Below are positions 1-7,768 of a stretch of 32,074 nucleotides of DNA, one piece after another. Made by a program: the position numbers and the translations under genes. How positions within the stretch are numbered: the stretch's first letter is position 1; every line of letters begins with the position of its first letter. Source of the stretch: an uncultured Prevotella sp. (GTDB taxonomy: Bacteria > Bacteroidota > Bacteroidia > Bacteroidales > Bacteroidaceae); the NCBI GenBank assembly GCA_900547005.1, contig URER01000028.1, positions 1 to 32,074 of the forward strand, written 5' to 3'. The notes beneath the pieces are model-generated. The model did no database searches and was not told the DNA's origin. It was given only the letters and a program-made list of their open reading frames with translations.

Positions 1-10
1 AAAGCACTAA

Positions 11-56
11 AAAAGAGGCTGCGCCGTAAAAACTTAATTACGACACAGCCCCCTTT
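11..56. repeat. Palindromic terminator-like element, copy 1
   Basis: A stem-loop whose left arm has GAGGCTGCGCCGTAA and whose right arm has TTACGACACAGCCCCC. The arms pair with a few G-U wobbles or mismatches and are flanked by A and T runs. Read on the minus strand the stem is followed by a U run, so it could end transcription coming from the right. The same core (GAGGCTGCG...GACACAGCCCC) recurs at 1348-1434 and, inverted, at 32021-32062, so this is a dispersed intergenic element as well as a possible terminator. Confidence 0.75.
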
Positions 57-73
57 ATTTATATACAAGAATA

Positions 74-140
74 AAGAGTCAACAAGCAAGTGCAATATTA
101 CGAAAAGTTTTTGTAATATTGCACTTGCTTGTTGACTCTT
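74..140. repeat. Perfect 28-bp inverted repeat (long hairpin)
   Basis: Positions 74-101 and 113-140 are exact reverse complements over 28 nt, separated by an 11-nt spacer (102-112) that is itself A-run/G/T-run and could pair further. It sits just before the promoter of the 214-1275 gene. A stem this long without mismatch is far more than an ordinary intrinsic terminator needs. It may be a terminator, a remnant of a mobile palindrome, or a source of a stable RNA hairpin. Confidence 0.85.
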
Positions 141-152
141 CACCATTTTTTA

Positions 153-184
153 TTTGTGGATATAAAATTAAATACGTATTTTTG
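153..184 (+). promoter_or_regulatory. Bacteroidetes-type promoter for the 214-1275 gene
   Basis: TTTG at 153-156, 20-nt spacer, TATTTTTG at 177-184. This fits the Bacteroidetes primary sigma consensus TTTG-N19-21-TAnnTTTG. The expected start of transcription is about 7 nt downstream, giving a short 5' leader of roughly 20 nt before the ATG at 214. Confidence 0.7.
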
Positions 185-213
185 TAACAGATAAATGACA
201 TAACATTATATAT

Positions 214-1275
214 ATGAAAGAATTGCTACTCACACTATTTTGCGGCTTGACTACCGTAATCGGACAAGCACAAACAACAGCCGTGCATGACATGAGCCAG
301 GAAGAGGATTCCATACTGAATATCGTCGGATATTTCTGCAAGGGCGACACTATGGCATATACCAAACGTACGGCAAAGTTGCAGGTGGTGAAAAATGACA
401 CTACCATTAAAAGCGACATACAGACCGACTTCATGATTGTGGTGCGCGACTCTATGGATAACGGCTACCATATGGAATTCATCCCAACAGGCTTCAGCTT
501 CAACGAGGATGCACAAGAAAAGACTGACCGTGTACTTGCGGAAAAGCTATGGGAGTTGACAAAGGACACACACGCTATATTTACAACTGACGAATTTGGC
601 ACTGTGCAGAACATCGAGAACTGGAAGGAGATAAGGGATGTCATAAAGAAAGGTATCAATCTGGTTATCGACAACTACTATAGTGAGATTCCTGCTCTCG
701 ACAGCGTGATGCCGAGAAAGCGTATGGAGTCGCTTATGCTGATGCAATTCTCCACGGAAGACGGCATCAAAGCCTCATACGATGAACTGGAGTCGCTGTT
801 CGGGCTGCATGGCACGCAATTCGCCATTGGCAACATCGACAAGACTTATTCCTCACAAGGCTATCCGTCACGCACGATAGCTGAAACTGGATATACCGTA
901 AAGGAAGAGGGTGATATGGAAGGGGACTATGCGATTCGCTCAAACAGCATAACGACCATACCGTCTAATGACATTACAGAAATAGCCGGCAACATATTGA
1001 ATTCTTTCTCTGACTCTGGCGTCGGCGATAAGATAATGGAAGTGATGCGCGACACTTTGAGTTCCGTTACAGACAGCGACACCACCATAAAAAACTTTGA
1101 GCATTTCGGCTATTTCTTCAATGGTTGGCCAAAGATCATATACACGGAAAAGACCACCGATGTCAGCGGTATCGTTCAGATTATAAATATCAATGACATC
1201 CGTTGGACACGCCGTCACTTCCCGGTTCCAGAAGAGGAAGATGAGGAGGAAGAGCGCAATAATACACGCCTTTAA
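214..1275 (+). CDS. Exported protein of unknown function (353 aa)
   Basis: The N-terminus has a Sec-type signal peptide: a charged MKE start, a hydrophobic core to about residue 17 and a probable cleavage near GQAQ-T. The mature part is soluble-looking, acidic and rich in Asp/Thr, with no membrane segment and no catalytic motif I recognise. It ends in a run of acidic residues (PEEEDEEEE) followed by RNNTRL. The ATG at 214 is supported by a well-placed promoter at 153-184 and by the signal peptide beginning immediately. The gene is monocistronic, with its own terminator at 1280-1329 and copies of a palindromic element on both sides. It most likely acts in the periplasm or at the cell surface; the function is unknown. 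Confidence 0.85.
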   Translation: MKELLLTLFCGLTTVIGQAQTTAVHDMSQEEDSILNIVGYFCKGDTMAYTKRTAKLQVVKNDTTIKSDIQTDFMIVVRDSMDNGYHMEFIPTGFSFNEDAQEKTDRVLAEKLWELTKDTHAIFTTDEFGTVQNIENWKEIRDVIKKGINLVIDNYYSEIPALDSVMPRKRMESLMLMQFSTEDGIKASYDELESLFGLHGTQFAIGNIDKTYSSQGYPSRTIAETGYTVKEEGDMEGDYAIRSNSITTIPSNDITEIAGNILNSFSDSGVGDKIMEVMRDTLSSVTDSDTTIKNFEHFGYFFNGWPKIIYTEKTTDVSGIVQIININDIRWTRRHFPVPEEEDEEEERNNTRL

Positions 1276-1279
1276 CAAT

Positions 1280-1329
1280 AAAGAGTCTGTGGCGCAATTA
1301 ATGCTTTACGGCCAGACTCTTTGTTTTTA
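1280..1329 (+). terminator. Rho-independent terminator of the 214-1275 gene
   Basis: The left arm at 1280-1293 (AAAGAGTCTGTGGC) pairs with GCCAGACTCTTT at 1311-1322, with one bulged base. It is followed by GTTTTTATTTT on the plus strand. It lies 5 nt after the stop codon. Confidence 0.8.
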
Positions 1330-1347
1330 TTTTACAACAAATTACAC

Positions 1348-1434
1348 AAAAAGAGGCTGCGTCTATTTGAACTGCACTCCAAAAGTTTTTTGTCTAACTT
1401 TTGGGGTGCAGTTCATTTTGACACAGCCCCTTTT
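1348..1434. repeat. Palindromic element, copy 2, with a nested hairpin; likely carB terminator
   Basis: The outer arms AAAAAGAGGCTGCGTC (from 1348) and GACACAGCCCCTTTT (to 1434) match the elements at 11-56 and 32021-32062. Inside lies a second stem: 1369-1387 pairs with 1396-1414 over 19 nt with a single G-U wobble, loop 1388-1395. Copies 1 and 3 lack this inner stem. On the minus strand the outer stem is followed by a short U run, so it is well placed to terminate the carB operon, whose last stop codon is at 1453. Confidence 0.75.
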
Positions 1435-1452
1435 AATTATAAAAATATCTTA

Positions 1453-4400
1453 TCAGTATTCTCCCCAAGCCTTAATGTCAATTTCATCCAACTTCACATT
1501 GCAGAAGGCATAGATAAACGCACTTGCAAGACGACTATTGGTTATCAATGGAATATTCAAATCAATTGCGGCACGACGTATGCGGTAACCATTGGTAAGC
1601 TCTCCCGCCGTCAAATCCTTTGGAATATTTACGACCATATCTATCTTTTTATCATGTAACATATCTAATGCTTTAGGACCGTCACCTTCCTCTGATGGCC
1701 AAAGAACATGAGTATTCTCTATTCCATTATCAGTCAGATACTTAGATGTACCACCGGTTGCGTATATCTTATACCCATGTGCTATAAGTGTACGTGCAGA
1801 ATCAAGCAGTTCAGCTTTCTGCTTTGCGCCACCTGTTGAAAGCAATATATTTTTCTCTGGTATTCGCTGGCCAACACTAAGCATACTCTTCAGCAATGCT
1901 GTACTTGTATCATCACCCAAACAACCTACTTCACCGGTACTACTCATGTCAACACCAAGAACTGGGTCTGCTTTCTGCAATCTGTTAAATGAGAACTGTG
2001 ATGCCTTAATACCAACATAATCAAGGTCAAAGAGGTTCTTATTAGGCTTCTCGACAGGCACGCCAAGCATTACCTTTGTAGCCAAATCAATGAGGTTCAA
2101 CTTAAGAACCTTGCTGACAAACGGGAACGAACGAGAAGCACGGAGATTACATTCGATAACAAGAATATCATTCTCTCGTGCCATAAACTGGATGTTGAAA
2201 GGTCCATTAATATGAAGAGCTTTTGCTATCTGGCGACTCACGCGTTTTATTCTGCGTACTGTTTCAACATAAAGCTTCTGAGGCGGGAATTGTATCGTAG
2301 CATCACCGGAATGGACTCCTGCGAACTCGATATGTTCGGATATTGCGTATGCAAGTATTTCACCATCACGCGCAACCGCATCCATCTCAATTTCTTTAGC
2401 GTGCTCTATGAACTTACTTACAACAACTGGATGGTCTTCACTGACATTTGCAGCCAATTGAAGGAATCGGGTAAGCTCATCCTTATTTGAACAAACGTTC
2501 ATTGCCGCGCCAGACAACACATACGACGGACGAACTAGAACAGGAAGTCCTACTCTATCGACAAACTTATCGATGTCTTCCATACTTGTAAGCGCGCTCC
2601 ACTCCGGCTGGTTGATGCCATTTTTTGTAAGCATTGACGAGAAACGGGCACGGTCTTCAGCGTTATCGATATCCTTTGCCGCAGTTCCAAGAATCGGCAC
2701 ATGCTGCTCGTCAAGATGCATAGCAAGATTATTGGGAATCTGACCACCAGTAGAGACTATCACGCCGTGAGGATTTTCCATATCAATGATGTCCATAACA
2801 CGCTCGAACGTAAGTTCATCAAAATAGAGGCGATCGCACATATCATAGTCTGTAGACACAGTTTCCGGATTATAGTTAATCATTACAGAACGGAATCCCT
2901 GCTTACGGATAGTGTTCAAGGCCTGCACTCCACACCAGTCAAACTCCACAGAACTACCGATACGATAAGCACCAGAGCCAAGTACGATGACAGAACGCTT
3001 GTCATTAGAGAAATCGATATCGCTCTTCACGCCAGAATAAGTAACATACAAATAGTTTGTCTGTGCCGGATACTCTGCGGCAAGAGTATCAATCTGCTTC
3101 ACTACCGGCAGAATATTGTAACGCTTACGCAGATTACGGACTACAAGCATAGCTTTATGCATATTGTGAAGCTCGCCTTCAAGACCAACGGCGCGCGCAA
3201 TTTGGAAATCTGTAAAGCCGTAAACCTTAGCCGTGCGAAGCAGAGAAGCATCGATAGTATTGATATTACACTTCTTCAAAGACTCGTCTATATCAATGAT
3301 ATGCTTCAGTTTTCTCAAGAACCACTTATCTATTTTGGTAAGGTCATGTATTTGATCTATAGTATAGTCCTTATGCATGGCCTTTGATATAATGAATACA
3401 CGCTTATCTGTGGGTTCGCGCAGAGCTGCATCTATATCGGCAATTTCAAGTTCTTTGTTCTCTACAAAGCCGTGCATACCTTGTCCTATCATACGCAGAC
3501 CTTTCTGAATCGCTTCCTCAAAGTTGCGGCCAATAGCCATAACCTCACCGACGGACTTCATTGAAGAGCCGAGTTCTTTGTCCACGCCGCGGAACTTACT
3601 CAAATCCCAACGTGGTATTTTGCAGACAACATAGTCCAAAGCCGGCTCGAAGAACGCGCTGGTTGTCTTGGTTACAGAGTTCTTCAATTCAAACAGACCA
3701 TAACCCATACCCAACTTAGCGGCAACAAAAGCAAGAGGATAACCAGTAGCCTTACTTGCCAAAGCTGAAGAACGGCTCAGACGGGCATTGACCTCTATCA
3801 CACGATAGTCTTCGCTCTTCGGATCGAAAGCATACTGAACGTTACACTCACCGACTATTCCTATATGACGAATAATCTTTATAGCAAGTGCACGCAACTT
3901 GTGATACTCACTGTTTGTTAGAGTCTGAGACGGAGCGATGACAATAGACTCACCAGTATGTATACCAAGCGGATCGAAATTCTCCATATTACAAACCGTA
4001 ATACAATTATCGTAGCGGTCGCGCACGACTTCATACTCTATCTCTTTCCACCCCTTAAGACTCTTTTCTACAAGCACCTGCGGAGAAAAAGAGAATGCTT
4101 TCTCGGCCAACTTATCGAGTTCTTCCTCATTATCACAGAAGCCACTTCCAAGTCCACCAAGTGCATAAGCGGCACGAAGAATAACCGGATAGCCAAGTTC
4201 TTCTGCAGCTTTGCGAGCCTGTTCGATAGATTCACACGCTTCGCTCTTTATAGTTTTTACGCCAATCTCATTAAGTTTCTCAACAAAAAGCTCGCGGTCC
4301 TCAGTGTCTATAATTGCCTGTACTGGAGTTCCCAACACCTTAACGCCATACTTTTCGAGTACTCCACTCTTATAAAGTTCCACTCCACAATTGAGCGCAG

Positions 4401-4677
4401 TCTGTCCTCCAAATGACAGAAGAATGCCATCGGGACGCTCTTTTTGTATAACTCGCTCAACGAAATAAGGCTGAACCGGTAAGAAATAAATTTGGTCAGC
4501 AACACCTTCAGAAGTCTGTACTGTTGCGATGTTAGGATTTATAAGCACAGTTTTCACACCTTCTTCACGAAGAGCTTTCAACGCTTGCGAACCGGAATAG
4601 TCGAACTCACCGGCCTCCCCAATCTTCAATGCTCCTGAACCTAAGAGCAATACTTTCTTTATATTTTCGTCCTTCAT
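1453..4677 (-). CDS. carB: Carbamoyl-phosphate synthase, large (ammonia) chain
   Basis: Makes carbamoyl phosphate from bicarbonate, ammonia (channelled from CarA) and two ATP, for pyrimidine and arginine synthesis in the cytoplasm. The 1074 residues match the usual length of about 1070. It begins KKVLLLGSGALKIGEAGEFD and contains FGGQTALNCGVEL, typical of the first ATP-grasp half. The second, homologous half starts near residue 555 (VIVLGSGAYRIGSSVEFDW). The C-terminal MGS-like allosteric domain (LLSTGGAKQKAE, IYATGGTSKYL) would bind regulators. The ATG is 34 nt after the carA stop, so the two subunits are co-transcribed. It is the last gene of the glmS-purF-carA-carB run. No anomalies seen. 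Confidence 0.98.
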   Translation of the reverse strand: MKDENIKKVLLLGSGALKIGEAGEFDYSGSQALKALREEGVKTVLINPNIATVQTSEGVADQIYFLPVQPYFVERVIQKERPDGILLSFGGQTALNCGVELYKSGVLEKYGVKVLGTPVQAIIDTEDRELFVEKLNEIGVKTIKSEACESIEQARKAAEELGYPVILRAAYALGGLGSGFCDNEEELDKLAEKAFSFSPQVLVEKSLKGWKEIEYEVVRDRYDNCITVCNMENFDPLGIHTGESIVIAPSQTLTNSEYHKLRALAIKIIRHIGIVGECNVQYAFDPKSEDYRVIEVNARLSRSSALASKATGYPLAFVAAKLGMGYGLFELKNSVTKTTSAFFEPALDYVVCKIPRWDLSKFRGVDKELGSSMKSVGEVMAIGRNFEEAIQKGLRMIGQGMHGFVENKELEIADIDAALREPTDKRVFIISKAMHKDYTIDQIHDLTKIDKWFLRKLKHIIDIDESLKKCNINTIDASLLRTAKVYGFTDFQIARAVGLEGELHNMHKAMLVVRNLRKRYNILPVVKQIDTLAAEYPAQTNYLYVTYSGVKSDIDFSNDKRSVIVLGSGAYRIGSSVEFDWCGVQALNTIRKQGFRSVMINYNPETVSTDYDMCDRLYFDELTFERVMDIIDMENPHGVIVSTGGQIPNNLAMHLDEQHVPILGTAAKDIDNAEDRARFSSMLTKNGINQPEWSALTSMEDIDKFVDRVGLPVLVRPSYVLSGAAMNVCSNKDELTRFLQLAANVSEDHPVVVSKFIEHAKEIEMDAVARDGEILAYAISEHIEFAGVHSGDATIQFPPQKLYVETVRRIKRVSRQIAKALHINGPFNIQFMARENDILVIECNLRASRSFPFVSKVLKLNLIDLATKVMLGVPVEKPNKNLFDLDYVGIKASQFSFNRLQKADPVLGVDMSSTGEVGCLGDDTSTALLKSMLSVGQRIPEKNILLSTGGAKQKAELLDSARTLIAHGYKIYATGGTSKYLTDNGIENTHVLWPSEEGDGPKALDMLHDKKIDMVVNIPKDLTAGELTNGYRIRRAAIDLNIPLITNSRLASAFIYAFCNVKLDEIDIKAWGEY

Positions 4678-4711
4678 TATATTCTTCTATAAAATTAACC
4701 GTAGATCATGC

Positions 4712-5839
4712 TTATTTCACGTCCTCTGTTGATGAGAACTCGTTAAATTCCAAATGTCCGCCGTTGTTCAAAACCTCAATAAACTTGTCGAACATAAACT
4801 CAGTATCAACAGGACCGGAGCATGCCTCTGGATGGAATTGTGACGAGAACCAGGGATTAGTTTTATGACGTATTCCTTCGTTACTGCCATCATTCATGTT
4901 TACGAAAAGTGCTTCCCAATCGCTGCCAAGTGTTTTGCTATCTACAGCATAACCGTGATTCTGACTTGTGACGAAGCAGTTGTTCGTTCCGACCATACGC
5001 ACTGGCTGGTTGTGGCTACGATGACCATATTTCAATTTGTATATTGATGCACCACCAGCTTTAGCCAACAACTGATTACCCATACAGATACCACAAATAG
5101 GTTTGTTGCTTTTGCTCATCTGCTTGCGTATAATATTAACGGCAACTTCACACATATCCGGATCGCCAGGCCCGTTCGCAAGGAATAAGCCGTCGAAATC
5201 CATATCTGTATAATCATAATTCCAGGGAACACGGATAACCTCTACACCACGGTTTATAAGACAACGTATGATGTTTGCTTTAACTCCACAATCCACAAGA
5301 ACGACCTTCTTGCCGGCTCCTTCATTATATTTAATTATCTCCTTGCAGCTTACTTTGTCTACGAAATTTATGCCTTCATAATCCGCTTCGGGAATATTGT
5401 CAGGCTCATCATCAAAAATAATCTTGCCCATCATAACGCCATGCTCACGAAGCACCTTAGTAAGTTCACGAGTATCTATACCTGTTATACCTGTAACTTT
5501 CTCTCTCTTAAGCCACTCCGCAAGGCTCTCTTTAGCATTCCAATGAGAATACTCCTCGCTATAATCTGACACAATGATTGCAGAGGCATAAATCTTGTCG
5601 CTTTCCATAAAAGTAGGAATGCCATTATCCTCAAATGTAAATGGAGGAACACCATAGTTACCTACAAGTGGATAAGTAAGTGCCATTAGCTGACCTGCAT
5701 AGGATGGGTCGGTAAGACTTTCCGGATAGCCCATCATAGCTGTATTAAAAACCACCTCGCCGGCTACTGGGGCATCATAGCCAAAAGAGCTTCCGTGGAA
5801 CTTTGTTCCGTCGCCTAAAACTAAAGTTACTTTCTTCAT
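4712..5839 (-). CDS. carA: Carbamoyl-phosphate synthase, small (glutaminase) chain
   Basis: Hydrolyses glutamine and passes ammonia to CarB. The 375 residues are of normal length. The N-terminal CPSase small-chain domain (residues 1 to about 150) includes GEVVFNTAMMGYPESLTDPSY. The class I glutamine amidotransferase domain (about 178-360) carries the nucleophile Cys252 in GICMGNQ and the His336/Glu338 pair in FHPEA. ANGPGDP at 221-227 is the usual oxyanion-side loop. The gene lies 15 nt downstream of the purF-like gene and 34 nt upstream of carB, which points to one transcript. No own promoter was found. Confidence 0.98.
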   Translation of the reverse strand: MKKVTLVLGDGTKFHGSSFGYDAPVAGEVVFNTAMMGYPESLTDPSYAGQLMALTYPLVGNYGVPPFTFEDNGIPTFMESDKIYASAIIVSDYSEEYSHWNAKESLAEWLKREKVTGITGIDTRELTKVLREHGVMMGKIIFDDEPDNIPEADYEGINFVDKVSCKEIIKYNEGAGKKVVLVDCGVKANIIRCLINRGVEVIRVPWNYDYTDMDFDGLFLANGPGDPDMCEVAVNIIRKQMSKSNKPICGICMGNQLLAKAGGASIYKLKYGHRSHNQPVRMVGTNNCFVTSQNHGYAVDSKTLGSDWEALFVNMNDGSNEGIRHKTNPWFSSQFHPEACSGPVDTEFMFDKFIEVLNNGGHLEFNEFSSTEDVK

Positions 5840-5854
5840 TTATTGTTATGACTT

Positions 5855-7750
5855 TTAAAACTTTTGTTCGTATTGATATGATTTCTCTATGTAATTTATA
5901 AACGCCTGATTACAGAGTCGCTTTCCTCCTCGTGTCGGATAATTACCTGTAAAATACCAATCACCTTTATGATTAGGAATTGCATCATGCAAACCTTCTA
6001 TAGACTGAAAGACCAGCTCCACATCGGCTCTCATTCCTTCCGGACGCAACATTTCCACAATCTTTTTATTTATATCTTCTACCGTAAACGGCCCATAAAT
6101 ATCCTGCACACAATTTCGAATATCATCACCCTCTTTAGTAAGCTCTATCTGACAGTTTCTATAAGTATCATCTATAAGTTGATACATTCCCCTGTCTTTA
6201 ATAAGTTCTATTGTCGCACGGAACACACAAAACTCCTCAAGACGAGGCATATCTATTCCGTAATAATCAGGATAACGTATCTGTGGAGCACTCGAAACAA
6301 TGACAATTTTCTTTGGCATCAATCTGTCAAGTATACGGAATATACTCTCCTTTAGTGTTGTACCTCTTACAATACTATCATCAATGATTACGAGATTATC
6401 TACATTAGGACGCACACTCTCATAAGTAATGTCATAAACGTGTGAAGCCAAGTCATTACGTGAGTTTCCCTCTGTTATGAATGTACGCAATTTAATATCT
6501 TTCCAAGCCACCTTCTCGGAACGGACATAATCTTCAAGTATTGTCTCCAGTTCCTCACGTGTTGGAATATGTCCAAGAGCCTCTATGCGCTTGATTTTCT
6601 GTTCGTTGATATAACGCTTAAAACCATTTAACATTCCATAGAAAGCCACTTCCGCCGTATTAGGAATAAAAGAGAATACAGTATGTTCTGTGTCGTAATT
6701 CACAGCTTTAAGAATAGGCTTAGTCAGCTGCTCACCCAATTTCTTACGTTCCTTATATATATCCCTATCACTTCCGCGACTGAAATAAATGCGTTCAAAG
6801 GAACAGGCAGAATCTCCACGTTGCCCTATTATTTGCTCAAGATGACAAGAACCGTCTTTTTTAACGATAAGTGCCTGACCGGGATTCAATTCCTTTATAT
6901 CATCACATTGCAAATCAAATGTTGTTTGAAGAACAGGCCGTTCACTTGCAAGGACAACGATTTCGTCATTTTTATAATAAAATGCAGGTCGTATTCCCCA
7001 AGGGTCGCGCATAGAAAACATTTCCCCACTGCCCGTGATGCCACAAACGACATATCCACCATCAAAGTCGGTCATAGTTGTCTTTAAGACATTACTCATA
7101 TCTACATGGCTATCAATATAGCGGGTTATATCCTGATTCTGCAACTCCTTGCTCTTCGCTTCTACAAAGTTGCGCTCAACCTCCCGATCAAGACGATGCC
7201 CCATAAGTTCAAGCATTATGTAGGAATCGCTATATATTCTTGGACTCTGTCCTTGTGTTGTCAATGTTTGAAAGATTTCTTCAATATTTGTCATATTGAA
7301 ATTACCACACAAACAAAGATTTTTTGCTTTCCAATTATTCCGTCTCAAGAACGGGTGAACATATGACAGACCGCTTTTACCGGTAGTTGAATAACGAAGA
7401 TGCCCCATATAAAGCTCGCCAACAAAAGGAATATTCTCCTTTGCGTAATCAACATCCGCAAGTTGCTCTGAGGTAAGTTTCTTCATTGGATGCTGAACGG
7501 TCTCAAATATCTTTGTTATCGCACTTGAGCCTTCAGCTCTTTCACGAAACATATATTCCTTCCCCGGTTCTCCTCCAAGTTTTACACAAGCAATACCGGC
7601 ACCCTCTTGCCCACGATTATGCTGCTTCTCCATCATAAGATAGAGCTTATTCAACCCATACATCCATGTTCCGTATTTTTGCTGATAGTACTCAAGAGGC
7701 TTTAACAATCTTACTAAAGCAACACCACATTCATGTTTTATAGGCTCCAT
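5855..7750 (-). CDS. Long amidophosphoribosyltransferase (PurF-like, 631 aa)
   Basis: The family transfers glutamine amide nitrogen to PRPP, the first step of purine synthesis. The class II amidotransferase domain starts at Cys8 (HECGV), so a seven-residue propeptide would have to be removed to free the catalytic Cys. NRGQEGAGI, GHLRYSTTGKSG and GNFNMTN follow, as expected for glutamine binding. RDPWGIRP is conserved, and the C-terminal phosphoribosyltransferase half has the PRPP loop VIIDDSIVRGTT. At 631 residues it is well over the usual 470-510 for PurF, so it may be a second, longer Bacteroidetes paralogue and its precise substrate is not proven. It sits 18 nt after glmS and 15 nt before carA in a nitrogen-using operon. 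Confidence 0.85.
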   Translation of the reverse strand: MEPIKHECGVALVRLLKPLEYYQQKYGTWMYGLNKLYLMMEKQHNRGQEGAGIACVKLGGEPGKEYMFRERAEGSSAITKIFETVQHPMKKLTSEQLADVDYAKENIPFVGELYMGHLRYSTTGKSGLSYVHPFLRRNNWKAKNLCLCGNFNMTNIEEIFQTLTTQGQSPRIYSDSYIMLELMGHRLDREVERNFVEAKSKELQNQDITRYIDSHVDMSNVLKTTMTDFDGGYVVCGITGSGEMFSMRDPWGIRPAFYYKNDEIVVLASERPVLQTTFDLQCDDIKELNPGQALIVKKDGSCHLEQIIGQRGDSACSFERIYFSRGSDRDIYKERKKLGEQLTKPILKAVNYDTEHTVFSFIPNTAEVAFYGMLNGFKRYINEQKIKRIEALGHIPTREELETILEDYVRSEKVAWKDIKLRTFITEGNSRNDLASHVYDITYESVRPNVDNLVIIDDSIVRGTTLKESIFRILDRLMPKKIVIVSSAPQIRYPDYYGIDMPRLEEFCVFRATIELIKDRGMYQLIDDTYRNCQIELTKEGDDIRNCVQDIYGPFTVEDINKKIVEMLRPEGMRADVELVFQSIEGLHDAIPNHKGDWYFTGNYPTRGGKRLCNQAFINYIEKSYQYEQKF

Positions 7751-7768
7751 CTATAAGTTTTCCTTTTA

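Noticed and set aside
2701..3387. Long open frame opposite carB (228 codons)
   Set aside because: It lies wholly antisense to a well-conserved CarB coding region and its translation has no recognisable features. Other long antisense frames over purF, glmS, uxaC, pepD, htpG and the MBOAT gene are rejected for the same reason.
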